Part shown: positions 1 through 12,699 of the stretch, piece after piece
How positions within the stretch are numbered: the stretch's first letter is position 1
How the letters are laid out: the number at the start of each line of letters is the position of its first letter
Assembly (NCBI RefSeq): GCF_011075055.1
Contig: NC_058147.1
Span: 4,464,001-4,528,000, forward strand
Reading direction: 5' to 3'
From: Mangifera indica
Lineage: Eukaryota > Streptophyta > Magnoliopsida > Sapindales > Anacardiaceae
Length of the DNA: 64,000 bases
The notes under the pieces: model-generated
Databases searched by the model: none
What the model was told of the DNA's origin: nothing
The model's input: the letters and a program-made list of their open reading frames with translations, nothing else
Program-made: the position numbers and the translations under genes

Positions 1-514
1 ATAATTCATCATTTCTATCTGAAGACTGATTCATCAAACTCCTATACTGCAGTCAAATCTCATGATATCAAAGGAAGCCTGAGATAAGCTAAGAATGTGC
101 AAAACATGGCAACAATAAATATTCAAAACATTTCACCTATTTACCAAACATATAGTTAAAACATAAGGGTGTTTTTTTTCTTTTAACAAAAGTTTGACAA
201 AATGAGTTGATTATGCTGCCAATTTCTCATCAACAACTTAATAAATTATGTTTAGCGAGAGAGAGGAAGGAGAAGGAACTAGATTTTAATAATTATTTCC
301 AGAAGAGGAACTTGGCAGTGACCTAGATTTTGAATCAAATTTAATATATTAATCAGACACAATTGATCTCAATACTTTTAAGTTCCATCTAAAGAAGAAA
401 GCATACAAATTATAAATCTAAACTATCCACAAAATACGTCTTTCATTAGGCTACATCCCAGCAAGAGAAAACGCAATGGCAGTAAAACATGAATTAAAAG
501 ACTGATTCACGTGC

Positions 515-1049
515 CTGGTACCCGGTTTACACATGCTGCAAGTCTCTCTTTCACTATGCTTTCAGCCAGCTTCTTCCCTGAACAAATTTTAAACGAAATA
601 TTCAGCTCAGTTCTACTAAAGAATAGAAAAAAAGAAACGACGACATACTCCTGAACAGAAGAAAGAAATAATACCTGCTTCTTTGTTAGGTACAGTAACG
701 TAAACTACAATACTTGGTACAGTGTCGCTGCTCCCTTCCATTTTGATGGCGTTAAAGTTCTTTGATAGTGTTTCAGTACTAAACTTTGATCTAAAATTAC
801 ACTTATGCAATTGCTAACGAACAATAATTCAATCACAGTAAAAATGCAGAGAAATTTATTCGAAATTTCTGGTACGTACCTTAAAAGAGGGGCAAATGGG
901 GGTGGATGAGTGGTATCCTTTTTGAAGGAGGCAGAAAGATTGGAGATGCCCAAGCTGACAATACAGATCGCCCCAATTAGGGGCAAACGACGTCGTACAG
1001 TGTAGGATGAAAATATTGAGGAGGCTCTGGAACAGAGTGTGGAAGCCAT
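515..1049 (-). CDS. CUTA: CutA-like divalent-cation tolerance protein, 5' part only
   Basis: Three exons are visible on the minus strand: 880-1049, 675-790 and 515-577, with the ATG at 1047-1049. The reading frame is continuous across them. Exon 1 encodes a basic, hydrophobic N terminus (ASTLCSRASSIF, then RRRLPLIGAICIVSLG) that fits an organelle transit peptide or signal anchor, as in plant CUTA. Exon 2 carries the family signature SIVVYVTVPNKEAG and exon 3 carries KKLAESIVKERLAACVN. CutA proteins are small trimeric ferredoxin-like proteins linked to copper tolerance and found in plastids of plants; their exact biochemical role is unsettled. The C-terminal half (the conserved SVYWW and LLIIKTR regions) is absent from 1-514, so the gene continues beyond the left edge after an intron of at least 514 bp. 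The donor of this last intron seems to be GC, not GT. The family assignment is firm; the exon 3 end is less so. Confidence 0.85.
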
Positions 1050-1569
1050 TTTAGGGTGTGAAATCTAGAAGTTACTTTATTTCTCCTGATTTTGCCACGA
1101 TTGCAAAATTTATGAAAGATTGATCTGACGGTTGCGGTGTTTAGTTAGGTTTGACATAAATGGATACTTTTGTACAGACAGAGAATAAAACATCAATGGG
1201 CCAAGTGGATGGAGAGTTCCGATCCTGGCCTATAAGATTGCTGGGTTGAATCTGATTGGATTTTAAGAACCATTTCTGTTGATGTTTTGAGAGCAAAAAT
1301 AAAGAGCATTTTCATAAGTAGTGGGTTAAAGTTTGTTATGGCATCATGAACGAAAATTTCATCCTTTTAGATTGTTAAGTGAATTTCGGAATGGGCCGTG
1401 AATGTTCTATCTTTCAACATTGGCTCAATTGATTATATGTCTCTCCAAATATACGCAGTTAACCATATCATCCATCTATGAATCAATTTAAAATATAGAT
1501 AAAAACTTTTCTTCTCAAGAACAAGGAAAGAAAAAATCAAGTCATATTCATAATTCATTGGGATATTTT
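1050..1569. other. 5' flank of CUTA
   Basis: Non-coding DNA upstream of the minus-strand CUTA start. No long open frame or clear promoter box stands out. The start of transcription cannot be placed from the sequence. Confidence 0.4.
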
Positions 1570-1930
1570 TTATCCTTATGTCTTCTAAACGTGAGATAAC
1601 AATCATGACATCATTTTATTCTATTTCAATAAGATAACGTACCCAGTATTAGAATTCAAATATATTTCTATTGTAATTTACTTGATTCACATTTCCTCGT
1701 CTTATAAATAAGTAACTATACAAAGATAAAAGAGAACTCTCTGATAACATTTATAGTAACTACGTTGAACTCTAGATATGTTATTCAATAATATAACAAT
1801 AGATGTAGGTTCTCGAGTTATAGGTTAAACCACTTCAAAAACATGTTTGTTTTCTCTATTAATTACATGAAATTATACCACTAATTTTGATCATAATATT
1901 TACTTACAAGATTACACTCTTCGTCTTGCA
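1570..1930 (+). repeat. Degraded LTR-like sequence (copia type)
   Basis: There is a promoter-like CTTATAAATAAG near 1702. Further on is a stretch around 1800-1855 (GATGTAGGTTCTCG, then AACCACTTC, then TTTGTTTTCTC) that resembles the R/U5 part of many plant copia LTRs, where GTGGATGTAGGC is followed by GAACCACGT. No primer-binding site or target duplication was found, so it is at best an eroded LTR fragment. The segment before the TATA-like box also resembles the repeats at 53740-54120 and 55900-56290. Confidence 0.3.
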
Positions 1931-2413
1931 TATCTCTCATTAGTGTAGATTATCATATCAACAATTTGAAGTTAGAGGAGGAGCCCTTTCAAAAGTCTTT
2001 TCTTAGTTTTCTAACAAATATAAATTTCTCTCATCTCTGATGGAATACTATTCTTATGGCTCTTAATGGAAGAATATCAAAGAAATTCATAACCGGTTAT
2101 GCAATTAGAATCAATCCAAATGTTTTCCCTATAGAACAACCTGAACGTGTTAAAAACCAACTTGCTCTTATAGTTAAAACATCACTAGTAGCCCTTGACG
2201 TGGAGGTGTAACTAAATGATACAATTAAAGGTTTTACCAATGTCATCATCGTTGTGATTCAACGAATTGATGACATTATTTAGATAGCACCATTAGGAAC
2301 TTTAATCCCCTCTTAATGAACCTCTTATATGATTATCTCTTGTCTCCACCAACGGAAACAATAGTAAGATGCCTCCAAGAAGAGAATCCAAAATCCTCTC
2401 AAGTTTATAGAAA

Positions 2414-3095
2414 ATAACTTATGCAACGGAGTTATTGTTACCCACAATGACGTTGAGTACAACATATAGGTCATAACTCATATCAAGGTGACATCAACCC
2501 TTGAGTTGCAATGCATAACTCACCTAAGTGGTATCAACCATCGACATGTATAACATAACCCACGCACAATAGTGTTAACTTACAACGTATATACTATAAT
2601 TTACATTTTGACAATGTCATTTAACAATATGCAAACTATAACTCACATTGTTACAGTGTTAACTTATATTGTGCAACCAATAACTTACATCATGTTGATG
2701 TCATCTCTCAATGTATGAAGCATTACTCACGTCGATTAGGTTAAGACGATGATAGTCAATTTATAGAATATAACTTACATGATGAATACATTGTCTCTTG
2801 ACATGCAAAGAATAACTTATGTAAAGTAGGTCTATGCATCAATATTTGACATATAGATAATAACTCGCTTCATAGAGGTGCCAACCCTCGACATATAGAG
2901 TATAACTTACATAAAATAAACCAAGGCATTGACAGGTGACACATGGAATATAAATCATTCCAAGGAAGCACTAACTCACAACATGTAAAACATAACTTAA
3001 CGGGCAAGAGATGCCAACTTGCAACGTGTAGATTTTAACTTATGCAAGGAAGACATCAAACCCTAACCTGCAAAAGATAAATCACATAAAAGGGA
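2414..3095. repeat. Diverged 42-bp minisatellite, about 16 units
   Basis: A motif near ATAACTTAC recurs at 2414, 2473, 2515, 2555, 2596, 2638, 2680, 2722, 2770, 2812, 2860, 2902, 2950, 2992, 3034 and 3077. Spacing is mostly 42 bp and three times 48 bp; 40, 41 and 43 also occur, and the first interval is 59. Between the motifs each unit tends to carry a form of CAACCATCGACATGTA. On the minus strand one frame reads repeated VSYTLYVEGW-like peptides of 14 to 16 residues with scattered stops. The units are strongly diverged, so the array is old. Confidence 0.75.
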
Positions 3096-3099
3096 AACC

Positions 3100-5690
3100 A
3101 TCTACTCATTGCCATCACGTGATAGTGGAAGAACCATCTATAACATGCTAGGCAACTTGGTCTCATTTCTTCTTCCTCTTTAGTCAAAAGTGTAATATAA
3201 GAATAATACAATGATCTTAAGTGTTTTCTTTCCCTCTAGCTCTTTCAATCTCTCTTTGCTCTCTTTTCTTCTTCCTCTTTATATACAGATTTTTTGAAGG
3301 GAAACATTTCTCTTAAATTCTCCCTCTCCTCCATAACTTAACCCATTATTTTGAATTTAAATAGATGAACATACACTTATATTAACAATATTACATTTAT
3401 ACGAAAACTAACATCTTTATAAGTGATCATTACAGTATAAGATCCGATTTAAAGATTTTTCTTAATATATGTCAAATAATCTATTTCAAATTTGAGATTT
3501 CTTAGTTGATAATCATTATTCATTAGTTATTGGTGTCTCATACTAAGGTATTAATTGTCGACCACTGCATCTAATTTTATTTAGAGGGTGGACCTCAAAT
3601 TGCTCATTTGTGTAATAGCATTTATTTATAATTTCTATTAATTGAGGAGTTTAAGTTTACGAAGTCTTAGGTGGTGTATCGGGTAAGTTATCTAATATTA
3701 AAATTAAAATATTTTGTGTTGCATATTGCTGAGTTACATGAATCCTGCAGTCTTTCTTTCTTTTTTTTTTTTGGGCACTTTTTGACCTTTTTCGTAATTT
3801 ATTTATTATATTCTTTTTTTTCCTTAGATAGTCTAAATTTAATCTATTGATTGTGTGTTTGACCTAATATTCTAAAACAATACAAAAAATAAATATCACA
3901 GGATCCAAACAGGGGAAGCGATGTGATATTTTTGCATCAAGCATATCACGGTGATACAGTGGTTCACGTAACCAAACACCCATGAAGAATAAAATGGGCC
4001 GTGGAAAATGCAGTCAAATGGGAAATATTGGGGAAATAAATTTGGTCATGATCGCACCTTGGGTTTGTAACAGTAAAATAAGAAGGAACGGAAGAGTTAA
4101 AAAAAATATGGCAGTGGGTGCGAATGACACTCTGTTCAGCTCGGATCTCAATTCTCAAACTAAAAAATATACATAACTAAAGGCTCTTTAGACCGTGCCA
4201 CTGGAATATAGTCTTTAAAATCAGCACAAAACTGACAAGAGGCATATGGGCAAACTGTTGAATTTATGAGGAGAATTTATCTTAATAGTAAAACTGGTAA
4301 AGCAGAAAAAGTTACCTATTCAAAGCGAAGAAAAAGGGTTTGAAATTTGTGTCCCTAAAGTCTCTTTTCACAATCTATTTTCAGAAGGAACCTCTTCATG
4401 GAAGCAAGAATCCTAAGTAAAATTCATAATAAAATCTTCACCGTTGTATGCTCAGTAAATGTTTTACTTGCTAAGGAAATTTAACTGAGAAAACACCTTG
4501 TCGAGGGGCATCTATGGAGGGAATTAGAAGGATGAAGACCAGAGAAGAGTGGTTTTCTTTTTCTCGGGAAACAAATAAAATTTACAGCATTACCAAGGAA
4601 AATGATGATGATGTTCATTGATGTTGATTTAAACTTCTAATTAATTGTTAATGAAGTGATTAATATAAGTTCAACCTGTCATTTTGTACTTTAGATTTTA
4701 CATTTACAAGAGACGCTCCAAAAAGTGAATAAACCAAAAGAAAAGCTTTCTCTTTTGGCAGTAAAAAGAGGCTTTAGTTTTTCCCCTAATTGGCTTTAGG
4801 GATGATTTTGAGAAGATTTCATATTCAAATAAAATTGCCCGCCTTCCATGCGTCTCATGCTGTATCTTTTTTCATGGTATTTGTATAAATGCCGCCCTAT
4901 GCGTCGGTTCAATTAATAAAGTAAAACTATTATAATTTCTATAAAAATATACAGCAACGATCAAGTCCACATCATCTGCTAAAAATAAAAGAAAACTGGT
5001 GACGGTTCACCTATAAGGAAAATGGGCAATTTGTAATTTCACACTTATGCAAGAAACGGACGGGTGGATGAGAGAAGACGCGTCAGCATAAGAGGAAAAA
5101 GACACAACGGATGGCCCATAAATGGACATTCAATTCCATATCAAAATAGCTTTCCAGATGTAAGCCTTAAGTTAGTAAACATTTTGAGGAATTTGATTGT
5201 GTTAATAATTCAAAGGTAGAAAAAAAAAAAAAAAAAGGCTGTAATGCAGTGTCATTAGTCATTATTATGTGCTTGGACTTTTTTTCCCGACCAGTCAGAG
5301 TGCCCCATTATACAGAAAGACCAAATTTTGGTTTAATTTTTGAATTAAATAAGTTAATAATTTGATTTTAATATCTTGTTATAGTAGATTTGAATTAATT
5401 TTTTTTATTTATAAGTTTTATTTTTTATCATTCAAACTACTGAAAAATTAGACTTTGTAAATGAAATACTCTAAATGCCCTTCATCATTTTTGTATTATA
5501 TATTTTCAGTCTCCTTCGCTTTGATGCTCAATTGTGTCACTAATACTACTACAAGCAACCACATTGGCTCTTTCTCTCTCCCCGCCTTTACCCTAAAAGG
5601 GGCACTCATTTGCTTCATAGGCCCTCTCAGTGGCAGTCTTTCTCAGCCTCAAGGCCTCAACTTTAAGAGGGGCAGAGACCCTATTGTATT
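3100..5690. other. Intergenic region upstream of the cyclin gene
   Basis: AT-rich DNA with homopolymer runs, among them an A tract near 5220-5236. Short open frames here (for example 3982-4176 and 5461-5715) show no domain and no codon signal. No RNA gene or clear transposon ends were seen. Confidence 0.4.
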
Positions 5691-5694
5691 TTTG

Positions 5695-5888
5695 TTCTTA
5701 TATATACACCTATAAACCATTCTTTCTTCTACAATTCTTTGGTTAAGATTCTCTGTTTTATCAGCTAAAACATCTAAACAATTTCAATATACAGACATAG
5801 AAATCAAAGGCTAGTTATTGTAAACTTCTTGCTTTTGAGAGAGTTATAAGAGAGAGTTTTTTCTTTTTGTTTCTTTGTGGCTTCTGTA
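5695..5888 (+). promoter_or_regulatory. Putative core promoter and leader of the cyclin gene
   Basis: A TATA-like TTATATATACACC lies at about 5699-5711, followed by a CT-rich leader (TTCTTTCTTCTAC) and a purine-rich GAGAGAGTTATAAGAGAGAG before the ATG at 5889. This spacing fits a leader of about 150 nt. The assignment rests on position and composition only. Confidence 0.4.
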
Positions 5889-7682
5889 ATGGCAACAAGT
5901 TTTGACTCGGCGGTTTCAAGCCTTCTGTGTACAGAGGATAACAACTGCATTTTCGATGATATCAATACCGATTACAATGGGGTTGTGGTGGAGGAGTTTG
6001 AGGCCTCTTTGTATAATGCCGATCATCAAACCCGTAGTCAAAACAAGAGGTTTGATGATTGGGGAGATATATTCCCGTTGCAGAGTGATGAATGTTTGGT
6101 TTTGATGCTCGAAAAGGAATGCCAGCATTTGCCAAATGGCGATTACTTGAAGAGACTGCAAATTGGGGATTTGGACTTAGTGGCTAGAAAAGAGGCTGTC
6201 AATTGGATTGTTAAGGTAGGTTCTTAGATATACGAATGCTTTTGTTGTTTTGGCTTTAATAAAATGGATGGTTAATAGTTGTGGGTTTTCCAAAAATGGT
6301 TCTTCCTTTGAAACTTTGTATTACCTGATTAAAGGTTTCATTGAGATGAAGTTATGGTTATGTGCTAGGAATTCGTCACCGTTTTGATTGATATTGATAT
6401 GGGGCCAATGTCTATATTGTTTTGTCGTCTTTGCCTTTCTCATCTATTTCATTGCTTTTGTTCAGCCTATTCTGATTGCAAATTTCATCGATGTGTATGA
6501 GTTGTTCTTCCTTCTGTTCCATTCAATTGTTTGTCTCATTGCTTCCTTCTTATGATTGATTCTACAGGTTAACGCTCATTTCGGTTTTGGACCTCTCTGT
6601 GCTTATTTATCCATCAACTACTTGGACAGATTTCTCTCTGCCTATGAATTGCCTGTAAGATGCGGATTAAGCTGCCATTATTTTTAGCAACTATAGACTG
6701 TACTGCTTTTCTCATTGCATCTTTACTTCATTTTATGCTATCTCCAGAAGGGTAAAGCTTGGATGATGCAATTGTTGTCGGTGGCATGTTTGTCGCTTGC
6801 TGCCAAAATGGAGGAGACTCAAGTTCCATCATGTCTTGATCTACAGGTTGAAGTTGCTCTAATTAGTGTTGCCTTTGCCTTAGCTTTCCTGTGAAGTTTT
6901 TTTTTTTTTTTTTGATCTATGAGGTCTGATGGTAAAGAGTGTTAGCAGGTGGGTGAATCAAAGTTCTTGTTTGAAGCTAGAACCATAAAAAGAATGGAGC
7001 TTTTGGTGCTAAGCACCTTGAGGTGGAGAATGCAAGCAATTACCCCATTCTCCTACATAGACTACTTCATTCGCAAGATCAGTGATGGTGATCAAATCCA
7101 ACTAAGAACTTTATGCCTGAGTTCAATCCAACTCATAATAAGCACTATAAAAGGTCCACTCTCTTTTCATAACACAGTATTTACATAACAACATCTCTCT
7201 GCAGTATAGTGATGAAGAAAAGTAAGAGAGAGTCTGATGTTATGGTGGGTGGGAACTGAATGCAGGGATTGAATTATTGGAATTCAAGCCTTCTGAGGTT
7301 GCAGCAGCAGTGGCAATATATGTTACGGGGGAAACCAAAACAGTTGATACAAAGAAAGCAATTTCTCTTCTCACTCAATATGTAAATAAGGTAAATTCAA
7401 TGGTCCAAAAGCAGAAGGAAGTATAAATGATGGATTAGACTCTTAACACAATCTTTATGGTTTTTGCAGGAGAGAATTGTTGAGTGTGTAAAAATTGTGC
7501 AAGATTTGTCATTGATTAGTGCAGATGCTTGTGTCCCCCAAAGTCCAATTGGGGTGCTGGATGCGGCTTGCTTGAGCTATAAAAGTGATGACACAACGGT
7601 TGGGTCATGCCCAAGTTCTTCAAATAATACACCAGATCCCAAAAGGAGGAAGCCAAACAGACCTTGTGAAGTGGAACTATAA
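5889..7682 (+). CDS. CYCD4: D-type cyclin, CYCD2/CYCD4 group
   Basis: Six exons join in frame: 5889-6215, 6568-6654, 6748-6846, 6949-7153, 7266-7390, 7470-7682, giving 351 aa. D cyclins bind CDKA and direct phosphorylation of the retinoblastoma protein at G1/S in the nucleus. The N terminus holds the Rb-binding LxCxE motif as LLCTE. The cyclin box follows: the run ending in [18 protein letters not shown], then [37 protein letters not shown] and [19 protein letters not shown]. The C-terminal cyclin fold includes [16 protein letters not shown]. The tail has [17 protein letters not shown], which looks PEST-like with a basic nuclear signal. The lack of other CYCD subgroup marks and the [11 protein letters not shown] region point to CYCD2/4 over CYCD3. 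All introns are GT-AG, mostly phase 0. An in-frame GTG at 5877 is in the leader; the first ATG is used. Confidence 0.93.
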
Positions 7683-7856
7683 TGAAAAGTGAAGGAAGAT
7701 GGACTGTATTCACATCATCAATATATTTTGTTTTTTATTTAGGACTTTTGTTTTGCTTGTAAATTGTGAGGGCAGCTCCCAAAAACAAGTCAAAAAACTA
7801 AAATGAAGTCAGAAATAGGAGACGGAGAAGGGAAAATGATAGAAAATTTTGGGGAA

Positions 7857-7886
7857 ATAAAAAAGAAAAGAAAAGAAAAGAAAGAG
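7857..7886. repeat. (AAAAG)n microsatellite
   Basis: Five to six near-perfect AAAAG units lie just downstream of the cyclin gene. Confidence 0.8.
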
Positions 7887-8869
7887 TGAAAAAGGTTGAG
7901 TCAATGGATGGGGATGGAGAATTGGGGGATGGAGAATGGTGATTGGTGAATGCGAGGAAATGTCTTTAAGAGTATAGTCACCAGCTGTTAAATATTAGAC
8001 TTCTTAACAGCTTAGAGACTTACAGTTGGGAGGCGAAAAATAAAAAAACAAAAAAATAGAAAGAAAGAAAAGAGAAAATAGAAAGACAAAAAACAACTTG
8101 TTCTTCATGTGAGATACAGCTGGTTTTGATTTATTCGGTTTATTAGTTTATGATATTTGATGTAGTAGTTTTATGGATAATACAGGAAAACGAATTTCCA
8201 TCTAAATAAATATATGGCCCAAATGACTTGACGTCGGCGTTACACCTTTCTTCCGCCCGGTGAGAAAACTAATAGCCATTGTTTCAGTTCTTAAAACCAT
8301 ATATCAGTGAAAGGAAAATAAAAGCATAAAATAGAAAATTGAAGAGTTGAAGAAACCTAAATCAAAGCAGAGTCATCATCATCATTAGAAAGTGACGACT
8401 CAACTCATCATGGTATCAGATCCCATGTTTCTCATGTTATAAATCCACCTCCAAAATAAACTTTCCCTATTTCATCATATAATAAACTTCTATTGGAAAA
8501 ACATATTCCACAACCGCTTCCATCACCATTGAAGTCAAAGGGACTAAAAACAAGTTCAACAAATGTGATGAAATTTTCAAAGGTGGTAGAGTTTTACTAT
8601 TTGTTCATGCAGAGAGATTTGCAGCCTAATTTCGGTACAAGTATGGCAGCAATATTAACGATGATGGAAAGAAAAACAGAAAATAGAGTGGAAGATAAAA
8701 CCGAAAAGAAAAAGGAAAGGAAAGAAAGGAAGAAGAATGATTTTTTTTAATTTTTTCAAATTATAATTAAGTTTTAATATTAAATAGAAAAGTTAAAAAA
8801 ATATTTTTTTAAATTACAAGAAAGAAACTATTGTCAGGAAAGAGACAAAATATGAAAGAAAAATGGTCT

Positions 8870-8985
8870 TTTTACGTATGATTAGATATTATTATTTTTC
8901 AATTAAAAATTATTTAATTATATAATAACACAAATAATTATATACTAATTTTTGTACCTAAAATAGAAATACATAGTTTTATTAT
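8870..8985. repeat. AT-rich foldback repeat copy
   Basis: It contains the family core (TATTTAATTATATAATAACAC) followed by ATATACT, then ACCTAAAATAGAAATACATAG. The same core and end occur in the better-preserved copies near 17200 and 52700. Confidence 0.5.
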
Positions 8986-10949
8986 TTCAACTTATTAGTT
9001 TGGTAAAAATCATATGGCATTGAGGAGCTTCCTTTATATGGGATACTCGTGGGTCCATATTGGCTAACAAAGAAATTCCGTGGATTATTCCTGACAAAAA
9101 AAAACCTTGACTAAGGACCAAAATCAAGCGTGACAGTCACATAGGACATTCACTGGTTTGAATGAAATGAAGAATAAGAGAAAAGAAAAACCCTAATTGT
9201 GTTTTATTAATTTGTTTTGTTTTTGTCCGGTCTATACTGTCTCATATGTTGACCCTCACATACCCGAATTCTCTGCCTCACAAACCAAACTTTGCACGTG
9301 TTTTTTCACAGAAAAGTTTGGGCATTTTCAAGGAGTCTTAACTGTACGTTTAACACAATAGAACAGATGGATGCAAATAGGAAATTTAGAAATAAATGAG
9401 TAAAGAGTTAGCATAATTATCTGATACATATGCATAAGAGTTTTTGGTTTGGAAGGTAGTGCAAAAGGATACCAACAACTCGAAAGAAAACAAATAGATA
9501 AATCTACATTGCAGAAATGATAATTTGGACCCAAGAAAAGATATTACCCTACATAAATGTTATTGAAAGAATAGGTTATCAAGCCGATGACAAAAAAGTT
9601 AAGATAAATAGAACGCCTGTTATGGGCCGGAGGACAACATTATTAATAGAAGACATAATGCATGAGGTGACTTAAAGTCCCCTGGTGAGTTTCCCACCGC
9701 CAATCAGTGTGGATTTCATGAATAATGCATGCTATCAATCACCATGACTTTCAATAAACTTCAATGTATTTTTGCAACACGTTAAATTGTCAAGAAGCTA
9801 GACTTATGTATCCTGTTTACATCTTATTCCAAACATTCTACATGCCTGAAAGCTACTGCTTCAAAGCAGTATTGAATATAAACTGACATTACCTATACCC
9901 AAGTCTGGAAACTTTTTATAAAAACAAATTAACCTTACGTGCTGGAGCATATTATCAGATTATGGAAATACATACAGGGGAGAAGTAGATGGACAATCTG
10001 ATGAAAAAGAGACAAGAGTCTTTGAAACTGTAAAACTACCATGCCTGGGAATCAAATGATTCATCTGAATGAATGAATGAGTAATATTTCATTAACAGTA
10101 CATTAGAACAGACACTATAATTTATTAATACTTGTATTTCCTGTGTCTCCTAAATGTTTCTATCTTGGACCAAAGGTTAAAGGCATTAGAGAACTAGATT
10201 AAGGATGTAAAAATTTGCAAAGTTACAAGTCAGAGAGCTTAAAGAGAATTTCGCATGATCACATGACAAGCAGTATTTGAAGAGTTACTAAGTGCTAGTT
10301 ACTTGTTTTCAAAGAGAAAATCTTCCTCTTTTTCATGAAACTACTTAACACGTGTTGTGAGAGTAACCTTACCCTTGAGAATTGCATAAATAGAGTCTAG
10401 CCATTAGATGGTGGGTATCTTGCTAAGCACTATTGGCGTAATATGTTACCTAGACGCATATTGCTCTAAAGCATAAATAAGTGGATTTCGATCAATGAAC
10501 AGCAAGTGTAGCAAATCCACCTTAGATAGAAAAAAAGTTAGGAAGTTCAGGTAAGGCTACACATCCCCCATTGACTGGGGCATGAGCTGCCACCAAAGCA
10601 CATCAAGGAAACATAATCACCATGACGATTAGGCAATCCACGTCACATTAAATGCATAATGCTGAATGGCAACACTATTCGTAGCTATTCCAATTGCACA
10701 CATATCATTCATTCCAACAAAGATTCAAGTTCCTTAAGTCTTAGCAATTACAACAATTCTCTTACCTCCTTACTCTATAGATGGAGGGTTGAATAGTGAA
10801 ATAGAGGATGACCAAAATTTCTACTAAAAGATTTATTAAAGAAAGAGGGAGCCTTTTCACCCGATCTCTAAAAGCAAAGCTCAATGTTTTCCTTGATCAT
10901 GCTAGTTAGCTAGGATTCCAATTCAATCCTTCTGCAATCACTCAGAATA

Positions 10950-11210
10950 TCTTAGGACTCTCTCCAAAATTCCTCTAATAACATCTCAAGTTCACCACAA
11001 GCTATTGAAGGTCAAAACATTCTCTTTAATGTTCCTTGAGAATACATTGTAAAAGAGAATAGTAATAAAACGGTGGACTAAGGTTTTGCTTAGAAAATTG
11101 AACCACATTAAGAACAAACACTCATGTTATTGTTCCAGTGTTTTCTATTTCACACAAACAACAATTCCCACCACATTTCTCACATAATATCTTTGGAAAA
11201 TTATGTCATC
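10950..11210 (+). repeat. LTR-like remnant (copia type)
   Basis: The stretch GGTGGACTAAGG, then GAACCACATT, then TTATTGTTCC resembles the R/U5 end of plant copia LTRs. No primer-binding site or matching partner was found. Weak evidence. Confidence 0.25.
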
Positions 11211-11296
11211 GTGTTAGTGTAATTTCCACATCAACATGGAAGCAATTAACAAAGATCAATGAACTTTTCCATCATATACTCTTCTAACCAACCAAA

Positions 11297-11815
11297 TGTT
11301 GCAAATTTCTACCCTCGAAAAGACTCAAATCAAATAACACAATAACCTTAAGAGAAACTATATTGAAAATAAAATCTATTATAAAAACACATAATTTACA
11401 TGGTTCGACAATGTGTTTATGTCCATAAAGCCACCATTCTTTTTTTATTAATTACTGAAAAAAGTATGAAAACTTGGTTACACTAGTTACATTATAAAAC
11501 CTACTCGCTTGATAGATTTAGATTGGAATGCTCATTCTAACTTCTAATCTTGCTCGTTTTATATAGAACAAGTTTGTTCTTTTTCTCGTTATACCTATTG
11601 TAAATCATCATACTTCAAACGATCTTAAACAACCCTGTTCTTTTTCAAAATGGCTTGATAACTTTTGGAACTAGCAACAAAAAAAATTATGGAACAATCG
11701 TTCCACATTATACAATGCCTAATACAACCATTTAACTATGATGGAATGCCTGTTCCATCAATTTTGAAACTTTGAGTAAACTGTTTTTGAATATGAGCAG
11801 CATTTTTAATAATCA
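11297..11815 (-). repeat. 3' LTR of the old copia element
   Basis: 519 bp, ending TG...CA when read on the minus strand. It aligns by eye along its length with 14887-15436, for example CCATCAATT...GAACTTT and GTTACACTAGTTACATTATA. Confidence 0.85.
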
Positions 11816-12699
11816 CTACCTTGGCGAATATTCGCATCCTTTGAAAATTTCCTCAACCTTTTGAAACGCGTGCCCCCACCTAAGCTTTAACTCATTACTA
11901 TTTAACATGTAATGATTTTGAGTAATTTTGAACAATGTTAGCACCTTCGTCAACATATGTTTTGTGTTATTTTTTGTGTGTACCTTTGTCTAATAAAATT
12001 TCACCTAAAGAAATCAACTCTTTGATTTTATGGTACCTCATAACAATGTCTTGGTTTTCACATGATACACTTGATTCTTTGATAACTTAATAAAACTCTT
12101 ATTATCATAGTGCAGACCAAAGGTTTGTTGCTCAAAACCAATATCCAAATTCAGACCCTTTAATCATAACGCTTCTTTAGTTGTTTTTGTAACTGTCATG
12201 CATTCAACTTCAGTTTTGGACTCTAAAAACTAAATAGTTTAAAATAATTAGCCAATAGAGTATTGACTGGCTTATTTTTGTCCATATCAAATCTCTTCAA
12301 AACTTTTTCAACATAAATCTTTTGTGATAGTCAGAGCTTCATAATTTTCCAATCCTTATTAATTGTTATATGTTAGGTACCTAGAGATGTGGTGTGTTTA
12401 TTTTGTCGAATGACTCGACTACTGTGGTGATCACCTTTCTCTTGTCATAGAATCTACTCTCCTAGATGATGGACTTTTGAATAGTAGAGTTGAATGTGTA
12501 GAGTATGCTATGTAGAATATGTCATTGTAATGTAAAATCAATGTAACAGCAACTTTCCACAATTAGCTAAGGTGGCTCCTTTAAAACCTAGAAAACCTTA
12601 ATATTTTTTCTTTCCCCTCCTTTTGAAATCTAAACACTCTTTTTATAATAAAACTATTTTATGGATTGAGGACAAGTGTCCTAATCCTAACACTATACC

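Larger units (their letters stand above)
7683..11291. other. Intergenic region downstream of the cyclin gene
   Basis: The first part is the cyclin 3' UTR and terminator region. It holds a pentanucleotide AAAAG microsatellite at about 7857-7886, an AT-rich foldback repeat at 8870-8985 and an LTR-like remnant around 10950-11210. The open frame at 8493-8750 is low-complexity lysine/glutamate coding and is not credible as a gene. Confidence 0.4.

Noticed and set aside
5461..5715. Plus-strand open frame of 84 codons before the cyclin gene
   Set aside because: It lies in the promoter and runs through the TATA box, with no domain.
5877..5888. In-frame GTG upstream of the cyclin ATG
   Set aside because: Plant nuclear translation starts at ATG; the ATG at 5889 gives the family-typical N terminus.
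8493..8750. Plus-strand open frame of 85 codons
   Set aside because: Ends in low-complexity Lys/Glu from an A/G-rich tract; no family and no gene structure.
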